From Stramonita haemastoma (lineage: Eukaryota > Mollusca > Gastropoda > Neogastropoda > Muricidae), in assembly GCA_030674155.1 (NCBI GenBank), contig CM060341.1:41051843-41061842 (forward strand): 10,000 bases of DNA, read 5' to 3'. The position numbers and the translations under genes are program-made. The notes under the pieces are model-generated. The model saw only the letters and a list, made by a program, of their open reading frames with translations. It ran no database searches and was not told where the DNA came from. Below, piece after piece: positions 1 through 6,202 of the stretch (its first letter is position 1; each line of letters starts with the position of its first letter).

Positions 1-242
1 CTCCCACCGCCACACAATGGCCTACTCTTCCGAAAAGCGGAACGGGTTTAACGTGTGTGCAAGAAGTTATGCGTGCGTTTGCACACAGAACCGTGGTTTA
101 TAGTCTCATCTGAAGGACTTTTGGAGGGAGTGGAGTCGGCACTGATGGTAACTACAGAGAAAATATTCTCTTAAACGAGATTCGAACCCAGGTCAGCAGA
201 TCTCGAGCGCATCACTCTGACCACCAGGCTATTCTGACCCCC
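1..242 (-). mobile_element. tRNA-derived SINE-like element, minus strand, probably cut by the window edge
   Basis: Read on the minus strand from about 242, this starts with a tRNA-like head. An A-box-like stretch (AGCCTGGTGGTCAGAGTG) lies at 230-213, and a good B box (GGGTTCGAATC) lies at about 192-178. The body continues with CCTTCAGATGAGACTATAAACC at about 123-102 (GATGAGACTATAAACC is the core) and ends near GGAAGAGTAGGCCATTGTG. The plus-strand element at 661-958 aligns with it through the head, the middle segment, the ATAAACC core and the GAAGAG...GGC end, so the two are diverged copies of one family. The head is degenerate and would not fold as a functional tRNA. The 3' end on this strand falls at or beyond the left edge of the window. 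The family name is not assigned; the central core resembles conserved domains shared by molluscan SINEs, which is recognition rather than a search result. Confidence 0.72.
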
Positions 243-660
243 GTAAGTGGTCTAGAGGTAGCGCACCTGCCTTAGAAGTACAGGTTAGATCCTGTTTGTG
301 CCACACACCCCACCCTCCCCCCTTTCACACACCTCCTATCCACTAGACCTTGTGTGGTGGTATGGTTGCTAGTCTTTTGAAGGAGACAATAAACTGAGAT
401 CCTACGTTCAACACATTATTCAGCACACATGAAACAACCCATGGCAAAAAAAAAAGAGAGTTGTCCCTGGTAAAATTCTGTTGCAAACAGCCACTTTTGG
501 TAAGGAAAAAAGTAAGCTGAAAACAGAAAAATAGCTGAGAGAAAATATGTGGCGCTGCTCATGTGGCGATGCACTCTCTCCAGTGTAAGCAGCCCGAATT
601 TAATGCATAGAAACTAGCTGTGGCTGTAAGTTGTGTTCAATACAATTTAATTCAATTCAA
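243..660 (+). mobile_element. tRNA-derived SINE-like element, plus strand, apparently full length
   Basis: A tRNA-like head opens the element. The A box TGGTCTAGAGGTAG is at 248-261 and the B-box-like GGTTAGATCCT is at 283-293, close to the consensus GGTTCGANTCC. A C-rich linker (300-330) follows, then the segment around TAGACCTTGTGTGGTGG (345-361), a GAGACAATAAACTGAGATCC core (383-402), and a body with GTTGTCCCTGGTAAAATTCTG and GTGGCGCTGCTCATGTGGCG. The 3' part reads AGCAGCCCGAATTT (588-601) and ends in an AATTCA-type simple tail at 640-660. This order (tRNA head, shared central domain, tail, short repeat) is that of a SINE mobilised by a partner LINE. I recognise the body as similar to an abundant gastropod repeat. 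It abuts the minus-strand element head to head at about 242. It encodes nothing; the last bases overlap a spurious 97-codon open frame starting at 620. Confidence 0.72.
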
Positions 661-958
661 TAAGCGGGGCGGAATAGCCTGGTGGTTAGAGTCTTGTGCT
701 TGTGATCTGACATCCCGGGATTGTTCCCCACCAAAGCGCCCGTTAGGGATTTTTCTCCCAGAGTTAGCATCAGTACTGACTTTATTCCCCCGAAAATCCT
801 TCAGACGAGATTATAAACCAAGATCCCGTGTACAAACACACAGAGAGTTTATTGCACTCACTCACGTTAAAAGTACGTCCTACCTTTCTGAAGAGAAGGC
901 TATTGCGTGCTAGAAGGAATGGTTAAGAAAATCTATAAAAAATTTAAAAAAATTAAAA
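661..958 (+). mobile_element. tRNA-derived SINE-like element, plus strand, same family as 1-242
   Basis: The head has the A-box-like TGGTGGTTAGAG at 680-691 and the B-box-like GGGATTGTTCCCC at 717-729. The rest aligns with the minus-strand copy at 1-242: AGCATCAGTACTGACT against ACCATCAGTGCCGACT, then CCTTCAGACGAGATTATAAACC-type core (about 799-820), CACGTTAAAAGTACG, and TTTCTGAAGAGAAGGCTATTG near 885-905. An A-rich stretch (921-957) looks like its 3' tail. Mutations are spread over the length, so it is an old copy. A 97-codon open frame running through it (620-913) has no coding support and is explained by the element. Confidence 0.72.
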
Positions 959-965
959 TCCTGTT

Positions 966-1095
966 CGCATGTGTATTCAGACACCGTCGTCAGAATGTGG
1001 CCACTGAAATGGTGGGTAAAAAACGGGTGCATACGGAAAATCCCCGCCATTAGTAAACCTTAGAGCTCTAGCCGAGGAACAATTAAAAAGAGACA
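966..1095 (+). mobile_element. 3' tail fragment of a second SINE-like family
   Basis: This shares an ordered set of blocks with 8420-8515: GAATGTGGCC / GAATGCGGTGGCC, then TGGTGGGTAAAAAACGG / TTGTGGGTAAGAACAG, then CATACGGAAAATC / CATACACAAAATC, and finally GAGCTCTAGCCGAGGAAC / GACGCTCTAGCAGAGGAAC. It follows directly on the A-rich tail of the preceding SINE. No tRNA-like head is attached, so it is either 5'-truncated or was inserted into that tail. The CGTCGTCAGAATG block upstream (about 988-1000) resembles a tail I associate with gastropod repeats. Confidence 0.55.
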
Positions 1096-1406
1096 GACAA
1101 CTAATGCACACAGGCAAAAGCCAATTAGTGAGTCGGCCACCACAACAGATACAAAATCAGCCAGCCATACAGAAATTAAAATTTAAAAAAAAACAACCAT
1201 TGAAAAGGAAGAAAGAAAAAAAGAAGAAATGGTCAACAAAACACAGGTATTGGATAAAAAAACAGTGCGGCAGAAATGAAAGGAGACAAGAAAAAGAAAA
1301 ACGCACAGATGTACCCGTACATGCAGACTTTAACACAGAAAAGAAAAGCAAATTTAAATTGCAATGAAGATTGAAAGAACAGAGAAAGACTGGAAGAGAG
1401 AAAGAA
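1096..1406. other. A-rich sequence without a recognisable gene
   Basis: This stretch is A-rich with low T and several poly-A/AAG runs (1185-1230), grading into the simple repeats that follow. An 87-codon plus-strand frame (1104-1367) is dominated by lysine from AAA/AAG codons, which A-rich DNA produces by composition alone. I see no splice-bounded exon, RNA gene or recognisable element. Confidence 0.6.
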
Positions 1407-1469
1407 ACACACGCAAACGCAAACGCAAACGCACACACACACACACAACACACACACACACGCACGCAC

Positions 1470-1511
<42 letters not shown>

Positions 1512-1568
1512 GCACGCACGCACACACAGACACAGACAGAGGAGAGAGGAGAGAGAGAGAGAGAGAGA

Positions 1569-1645
<77 letters not shown>

Positions 1646-1664
1646 CAGAGAGAGAGAGAGAGAG
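1407..1664. repeat. Compound microsatellite: (ACGCAA)n, (CA)n/(CGCA)n, then (GA)n and (ACAGAG)n
   Basis: Three ACGCAA hexamers (1411-1430) lead into (CA)n with CGCA interruptions to about 1529. After a short CAGA transition, (GA)n runs to 1664 with GGA/GAA interruptions and an ACAGAG hexamer block at 1624-1650. A 13-base A run follows at 1672-1684. Neighbouring units differ by single changes (CA to CAGA to GA), as expected from slippage plus point mutation. The alternating purine-pyrimidine part can adopt Z-DNA and the GA part is a homopurine tract. Long open frames on both strands here (Thr-His, Arg-Glu, Val-Cys and Ser-Leu repeats) are translation artefacts. Confidence 0.97.
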
Positions 1665-1797
1665 CAATACGAAAAAAAAAAAAAGAGTTAAAAAGATACA
1701 GACAGAAACAAAACAAAAAAATCAAAGAAAGAGAGAAAGAAAGGAAAGGGGGAAAACTGAAATGAAAGAAAAATATAACTACACTCCAACTTAAAGG

Positions 1798-1817
1798 TAA
1801 CAACAACAACAACAACA
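1798..1817. repeat. (AAC)n trinucleotide microsatellite
   Basis: Six uninterrupted AAC units lie in A-rich flanks, between the compound microsatellite and the degenerate satellite. Confidence 0.9.
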
Positions 1818-1859
1818 CGAAAACAAAAGTACAGATAAGACCAGATAATAGTAGCAATA

Positions 1860-2965
1860 CATCCCAGCAGCTACAGCAGAGAGGAAAAACAGGACAGAAC
1901 AGGACAGAGCAGTACAGAACAAATCATATCGGACAAGACAGAGATGACATGAAAAATCAGAGCCAATTTAACCCAAACCACTGCACAAAAGAGACAGAAC
2001 AGCAAAAACATGGCAAAGCAAATAATCCTGAACAAAATGGACAGGGCGGAAAAAAGAGGACGATTGAGAAAAGGACATGACAGGAGAGGAAGGACAGCAG
2101 AAGACAGAAAAAAAACAGGACATAAAAGAAGAAAAGAACATAGCAAAAACCACAGAACAACGCAAAACTGAACACAAAGGACTGTACAGAATGGACATGA
2201 CGAAAATGACAGAATAGAAAAAGAATACTGAAATGACAAAACAGAAAGTACATAGCAAAAACAGAAAGCTAAAGGACATAGCAAATCTAGAAAAAAGAAA
2301 GGACAAAAACAGAAAGGCCATGGCAAAACAGAAAAGACACGGCAAAACAGAAAGGACGAAAAAGAAAGGACATGGCGAAAACAGAAAAGACATGGCAAAA
2401 GCAGAGAAGACACGGCAAAGCAGAAAGGACATGGCGAAAACAGAAAGGACATCGCAAAAACAGAAAGAACAGTGCAAAACAAAAAAACAGTGCAAAACAA
2501 AAAGGACAGAGCAAAACAAAAAGGACAGTGCAAAACGGAAAGAAAATAGCAAAACAGAAAGGACATGGCAAAACAGAAAGGACATGGCAAAACAGAAAGG
2601 ACAAGGCAAAACAGAAAGGACATGGCGAAAACAGAAAGGATATGGCAAAAACAGAAAGGACATGGCAAAAACAAAAAAGGACATGGCAAAACATACAGGG
2701 CATGGCAAAAACATAAATGGCACGCAAAAACAAAAAACAACATAGCAAAAAAAAACAAAGAAACGACAGAGCACAAAGGTGACACCTAAAAGGACTGAAA
2801 AGACCAGACAGAGAGGACGGAACAACATAAACTGGATAAGACAAGACCAAAAAAAGGACAGCAAAGACAGGACATGAAAGAAAAAGAACCAGAGAGAACA
2901 GAACACACAAACAGACAGGACAGGACAGGAACAACAAAAAAAGGACATTGAAAGAAAGGGGGAGC
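1860..2965. repeat. Degenerate AGGACA-rich satellite with almost no T on the plus strand
   Basis: The whole 1.1 kb is built from variants of ACAG/AGGACA/GGACAGAACA, for example AGGACAGAACAGGACAGAGC near 1891 and ACAGGACAGGACAGGAACAAC near 2915. The outer parts (1860-2225 and 2760-2965) are disordered; the middle is a regular 19-21 bp minisatellite, listed separately. T is rare on the plus strand throughout. Minus-strand open frames of 304, 340 and 237 codons cover it in three different frames and read as Phe/Cys/Leu/Ser-rich repeats. No domain, signal or start context supports translation. Confidence 0.9.
2225..2760. repeat. 19-21 bp minisatellite, unit ACAGAAAGGACATGGCAAA
   Basis: Successive GGACATGGC-type blocks start at 2561, 2580, 2599, 2618, 2638, 2658, 2679 and 2699, giving spacings of 19, 19, 19, 20, 20, 21 and 20. 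Length variation comes from the number of A residues after GGC. About 26 units fit the span, with the best conserved between 2540 and 2710 and increasing variation outwards (GTGCAAAACAAAAAGGACA variants at 2470-2540). That pattern fits homogenisation in the centre by unequal exchange or slippage. Confidence 0.92.
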
Positions 2966-3200
2966 CACTCATTGTTTTTCTTCTCCCCAAACCTCCTCAC
3001 CCTCCCCTCCCCTTTTCCTGCTTTGTAACATTGCAGTTGTGGTCACCTCTAAGAAGATAGTTTTTTTTATCGTTTGTGGATCGCTATGTAATGGTCAATT
3101 AGCTTGTCTTTGTCCTTTCATCGGTGTGCGGGATATCCACTCCAAAAAGTGTCTATGCCTTTAAGGTGTCATTAATGAAGTTAAGAATATGTAGAGCTAC
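2966..3200. other. Short unique island between two repeat blocks
   Basis: This is the only ordinary-composition sequence between the T-poor satellite and the GT-rich array. A pyrimidine-rich tract (2981-3020) is followed by TTGCAG at 3031-3036, a fair match to a splice acceptor. From 3039 one plus-strand frame stays open for 41 codons to TAA at 3162-3164. Such a length is expected by chance in one of three frames. No partner donor or known motif was seen, so I do not call a gene. Confidence 0.5.
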
Positions 3201-3430
3201 GAAAATAGGATTAGTGAAGTGTGGTGTGGTTTGATGTGGGGGTTGGGGGTGGGGTGTGGTGGGGTGGGGTGTGGTGTGGTGTGTGTGAGGTGTGGTGTAG
3301 TGTGGTTGGTGTGGTTGGTGGTGGTGTGGTGTGGTGGGTGGGGTGGGGTGGGGTGGGGTGGGTGGGGTGGGGTGTGGTGTGTGTGTGTGTGGTATGGGAT
3401 GGGTGTGGGTGTGGTGTGGAGAGGTGTGTG
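3201..3430 (+). repeat. G/T-only repeat of TGGGG, GTGTGG and GGTGT units with G-quadruplex motifs
   Basis: The plus strand is almost entirely G and T. The best block, 3336-3372, has eight runs of three or four G separated by single T residues; another lies at about 3238-3269. One-base loops between G runs are the arrangement known to give very stable parallel quadruplexes. The units are 5-mers (TGGGG, TGTGG) related by single changes to the TAGTG array that follows, so this is probably the variant-rich edge of the same array. Confidence 0.88.
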
Positions 3431-3873
3431 TGTAGTGTAGTGTAGTGTAGTGTAGTGTAGTGTAGTGTAGTGTAGTGTAGTGTAGTGTAGTGTAGTGTAG
3501 TGTAGTGTAGTGTAGTGTAGTGTAGTGTAGTGTAGTGGGTGGGGTGGGGTGGGGTGCCGTAGGGTATGATATGGTGTAGTGTAGTGTAGTGCAGTGCAGT
3601 GCAGTGCAGCGCAGTGCAGTGCAGTGCAGTGCATTGTAGTGTAGTGTAGTGTAGTGTAGTGTAGTGTAGTGTAGTGTAGTGTAGTTAGTGTAGTGTAGTG
3701 TAGTGTAGTGTAGTGTAGAGCAGCGTAGTGTAGTACAGTGTAGTGTATGGTAGTGTAGTGTAGTGCAGTGTGCGTACTGTACTGTATTATACTGTACTGT
3801 GGTGAAATCTAGTGTAGTGTAGTGTAGTGTAGTGTAGTGTAGTGTAGTGTAGTGTAGTGTAGTGTAGTGTAGT

Positions 3874-3990
3874 GTAATAATAATAATAATAATTCATGGA
3901 ATTTATATAGCGCTATATCTTGTAAAAACAAATCAAAGCGCTTGCAATCGACCCTCACAACAAACAACCAATGACAATAAATAATTCTAG
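3874..3990 (-). mobile_element. (AAT)n-tailed SINE/MITE-like fragment with TTTATATAGCGC motif
   Basis: On the plus strand it begins with TAATAATAATAATAATAATT (about 3875-3894) followed by GGAATTTATATAGCGC (3898-3913) and AAAGCGCTTGCAATCGACC (3937-3955). Read on the minus strand this is an AAGCGCTTT...GCGCTATATAAATTCC body ending in an (ATT)n tail, a tail type widespread in marine invertebrate genomes. The head cannot be delimited; the sequence runs into the (CA)n/(CG)n tract. It sits inside the TAGTG array, so it probably inserted there. A target-site duplication cannot be resolved against the repetitive flank. Confidence 0.65.
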
Positions 3991-4001
3991 CAAATTCGAA
4001 A

Positions 4002-4052
4002 GCACACACACGCGCGCGCGCGCACGCGCACACACACGCACACACACACTCA

Positions 4053-4116
<64 letters not shown>

Positions 4117-4131
4117 CACACACACACACAC
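4002..4131. repeat. (CA)n microsatellite with (CG)n core
   Basis: CA repeats surround a CGCGCGCGCGCG stretch at about 4010-4022, followed by CGCACGCGCACAC and then (CA)n with single CACC and CTCA interruptions. The alternating C-purine pattern, especially the CG core, is a textbook Z-DNA-prone sequence. It forms most of the insert that splits the TAGTG array. Confidence 0.95.
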
Positions 4132-4468
4132 TTATAGAGGTTATACATTTTGACAGGGTGAATGGAATTTCAAATGTGTTAGTGTAGTGTAGTGTAGTTA
4201 GTGTAGTGTAGTGTAGTGTAGGTGTGTAGGTAGGTGTGTAGTGTAGTGTAGTGTAGTGTAGTGTAGTGTGTGATTGCAGTGTAGTGCAGTGTAGTGTAGT
4301 GTAGTGTAGTGTAGTGTAATGTAGTGTATGTATGTATGTACTGTATTGTAGTGATGATGGTACATGCATAGCTGCTTATCCAAGTTGAGAAAAAAAGTCA
4401 GTGAATAATTAGCTACTTTTAACATAGATTACTTTGAAATTATCTTACAATTTTCTTTCTGTTACTTA

Positions 4469-4554
4469 GTGAAGCTTTGTAGAAATTCGAATGATGAATC
4501 AGAAGTTCCAAGTTAAAACAGGAAAAATGCCAAACATACCCTGTAAAGAGGAAG
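4469..4554 (+). other. Candidate internal exon bounded by good splice-site matches
   Basis: A pyrimidine-rich tract (4450-4467, TTTTCTTTCTGTTACTTAG) ends in AG at 4467-4468. A donor GAAG/GTAAGA starts at 4555, matching the metazoan consensus well, so the enclosed interval is 86 bases. Frame 1 has TGA as its first codon at 4469 and is then open to the donor; using the AG at 4472-4473 instead gives an 81-base interval fully open in that frame. Its residues are hydrophilic and include MMNQKFQVKTGKMPNIPCKE. An ATG ATG pair at 4490-4495 could be a start codon in a 5' exon. I do not recognise the protein, and paired splice-like signals also arise by chance in AT-rich DNA. Confidence 0.3.
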
Positions 4555-4710
4555 GTAAGATTTTTAAATGTGATTTGCATGAAATTGCAGATGAATTCTC
4601 ATTTGTTAATTGCCTTTAAACTCGCCGGAGAACTAAAGAAATAGAATACAAATACAATTCAAGTTTAAATTGGAATAAGTTCCAAATGTACTGTAAATTA
4701 TAAGGTACAG

Positions 4711-4935
4711 TCTTCATTGCAATGTTTTCAATCGTAAGCGATTCGATTTTTTTTTTAGTATAAAAGTTACCATTTAGACTCTGCTCAAAATAAATGAATA
4801 TTGAAAATGTCATACGTTATGTCTTAAAATTTTTTACATTGATATAGTTCTTAAATTAATGATTAAATTCAAAGTGTTCATTGCATGTTTTCAATCGACG
4901 TGATTTTTTTTAGATACAAGTACATTTGATGTCAA
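4711..4935. repeat. Pair of diverged direct repeats 164 bp apart
   Basis: TTCATTGCAATGTTTTCAAT at 4713-4732 is repeated as TTCATTGCATGTTTTCAATC at 4877-4896. Both copies continue through a CGATT/GTGATT block, a T run, and then AGTATAAAAGTTACCATTT or AGATACAAGTACATTT. The second copy has lost about 6 bases after AATCG. The pair indicates an old local duplication or two copies of an unidentified AT-rich repeat. Confidence 0.65.
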
Positions 4936-5279
4936 ATAAGGTATTAAAGTTCTCGTTAGCTTTTTTATTATATTGTTCTAAATAAGATAATCAAGAGCAC
5001 GACATTTTGCTGATCGTAGTCAACGGAACACAAGTTTGCATTCGACTTTTTTTTTTTTTTTCTGGAAAACTGGCCTAGGTCACCATAAACTGTTATAATG
5101 TTATTGAGGGTACAATAGTGAAGGAAAACAAGTCCATGTCATCAGTCACAGCTTTGTCCTGATTTTGAAAATGGTTTATCATACATTCAAATGAGAAAAA
5201 CAATCAGATATTTGTAATGAAAGAAAAGTCGTTTAAAAACAAACAAGTCGATGACAGCATTTCAGACATTTCTTTCTAG
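4936..5279. other. AT-rich sequence, nothing recognised
   Basis: This is intron- or intergenic-like AT-rich DNA. It contains a 15-base T run at 5047-5061 that could be the inverted A tail of an old retroposed element, but no body of such an element is recognisable beside it. Confidence 0.5.
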
Positions 5280-5349
5280 TAGGAACCATGCCTTTGGCCT
5301 GACCTGACTCAAATTTCGGCTTCTGGATGAGGCTTCGTCAGAAGTATCA
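5280..5349 (+). other. Splice-bounded interval without coding capacity
   Basis: TTTCTTTCTAG (5269-5279) is a good acceptor, with a second AG at 5281-5282, and TATCA/GTAAGT at 5345-5355 is a strong donor sequence. All three frames of the 70 bases between them contain stops (for example ATGCCTTTGGCCTGA from 5288). If it is an exon it is untranslated or part of a non-coding RNA. It also contains the arms CTTCTG (5320-5325) and CAGAAG (5339-5344), a short hairpin. It could equally be a decayed repeat tail. Confidence 0.2.
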
Positions 5350-5920
5350 GTAAGTGACTGAGGAGCAAATCACGGTGGTTTCTTACAGCAAGACATTTTT
5401 TTCACAATTTCTAATTGTCAATCGTATAAGTTTCAATAGTCCTCACCCATATGAATTAGTGCCTGTTTACTTCTTACTGATGTTTCTTTTTTAAATCGGA
5501 AATTTAATTTGAAAACCATATCAGTCATACCTCAACACTAAACTTCACAATCACGTAGTAATGTAGACAGAATCCTTTTTTTGTTCAATGTTAATATCCG
5601 ACTCCCCCGCGAGGATGCCGAAGGCCTATCAGTATACGTAGCATCCCCGCCTTCTGGAAATTCTGAGCTCCCGATTTCTTCTGTTCTATTTGTTTCTGCC
5701 TTGTTCCTTCTGCTCCTGTCACGTCCTTCGTGTCTAGTTTCTGTCTTCTTGGTCCATTCTCCTGTCTTTTATCCAGAAAGACAAAAATGATAATCATTAT
5801 TTCTTTACCAGGCTTAAGTCCGGTGCGCTAGGACTGACTGGTCAGGCGCTTGACGGCAGTGCGACGCATTTTCGCTCAAGAAACAGGCAATAGTAGCTAT
5901 CTGAGCAATCTACGACTACG
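5350..5920. other. No gene recognised; pyrimidine-rich stretch in the middle
   Basis: 5350-5580 is AT-rich and unremarkable. 5680-5775 is a T/C-rich, TTCTG-like degenerate stretch. Short inverted repeats lie at 5816-5836 (AGTCC...GGACT) and 5834-5842 (GACTGGTC). A 69-codon plus-strand frame (5581-5790) and a 68-codon minus-strand frame overlap here. Neither shows a motif, and the Leu/Val-rich part of the first comes from the T/C-rich composition. Confidence 0.5.
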
Positions 5921-5922
5921 GC

Positions 5923-5953
<31 letters not shown>

Positions 5954-6083
5954 AGAAGAAGAAGAAGGAGAGGAAGAAGAAGGAGGAGAGGAAGAAGAAG
6001 AAGAAGAAGAAGAAGAAGAAGAAGAAGAAGAAGAAGAAGAAGAAGAAAGAAAAAGAAGAAGAAGAAGGAGAAGAAGAAGAAGA
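5921..6083. repeat. Compound trinucleotide tract (GAC)n to (GAA)n
   Basis: About ten GAC units (5925-5953) switch abruptly to (GAA)n with GGA interruptions, extending to 6083. The GAA part is a homopurine-homopyrimidine tract of about 130 bases, a composition known to form triplexes and to expand in other genomes. One plus-strand frame reads Asp9 then Glu-rich then Arg-rich (5850-6116). The switch from Glu to Arg is a single-base slip of the same repeat, so this is not treated as a gene. Confidence 0.95.
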
Positions 6084-6202
6084 TCCAACGACATTATCTT
6101 AATTACATTTCCGTAGAAGGGTGGACATTGTTTTTTTAATCCTTATTGTACATTTCTTTTAATATATTGAATCCGCTATTATCAAAACAAAATTTCTAAA
6201 TA

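Larger units (their letters stand above)
3431..4356. repeat. Pentanucleotide array, unit TAGTG with CAGTG and TGGGG variant blocks, interrupted
   Basis: About 21 perfect units fill 3431-3537. TGGGG variants follow (3538-3556), then TAGTG (3576-3590), a CAGTG block (3591-3633), TAGTG again (3636-3718), a decayed section (3719-3808), and near-perfect TAGTG to about 3874. The array stops there, is interrupted by about 300 bp of unrelated DNA, and resumes at about 4179, fading out through TATG and GATG units by 4356. On the minus strand the unit CACTA contains no stop in any frame and reads His-Tyr-Thr-Thr-Leu over and over, which creates spurious frames at 3197-3634 and 3809-4369. Copies with the same base change are grouped together, so variants spread locally. 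Confidence 0.95.

Noticed and set aside
248..293. A- and B-box-like segments considered as a functional tRNA gene (also 680-729 and minus 230-178)
   Set aside because: No acceptor stem pairing or intact anticodon arm could be seen, and each is followed by SINE body sequence shared between copies.
1104..1857. Open frames on both strands with Thr-His, Arg-Glu, Val-Cys and Ser-Leu repeats
   Set aside because: They are translations of (CA)n, (GA)n and A-rich sequence in different frames.
1871..3000. Overlapping minus-strand open frames of 304, 340 and 237 codons, Phe/Cys/Leu-rich, resembling membrane proteins
   Set aside because: All are read through the AGGACA-type satellite and its 19-21 bp minisatellite, whose complement has no stops. 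The hydrophobic look is the repeat translated; there is no domain or start context.
3037..3164. Possible terminal exon of 41 codons after the acceptor-like TTGCAG
   Set aside because: The length is expected by chance in one of three frames, the peptide is not recognised, and no upstream exon partner exists in the satellite to the left.
3431..4356. TAGTG array as telomeric or interstitial telomere repeat
   Set aside because: Molluscan telomeres are TTAGGG; no TTAGGG run is present, and the five-base unit is different.
3197..4369. Minus-strand frames of 145 and 186 codons with HYTTL repeats
   Set aside because: The pentamer CACTA has no stop in any frame, so a long frame is unavoidable; the encoded five-residue repeat has no independent support.
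5850..6116. 88-codon plus-strand frame with poly-Asp, poly-Glu and poly-Arg
   Set aside because: It is produced by the GAC/GAA tract; the unique N-terminal part of about 25 codons shows no motif and acidic-to-basic switching reflects a slip in the same repeat.
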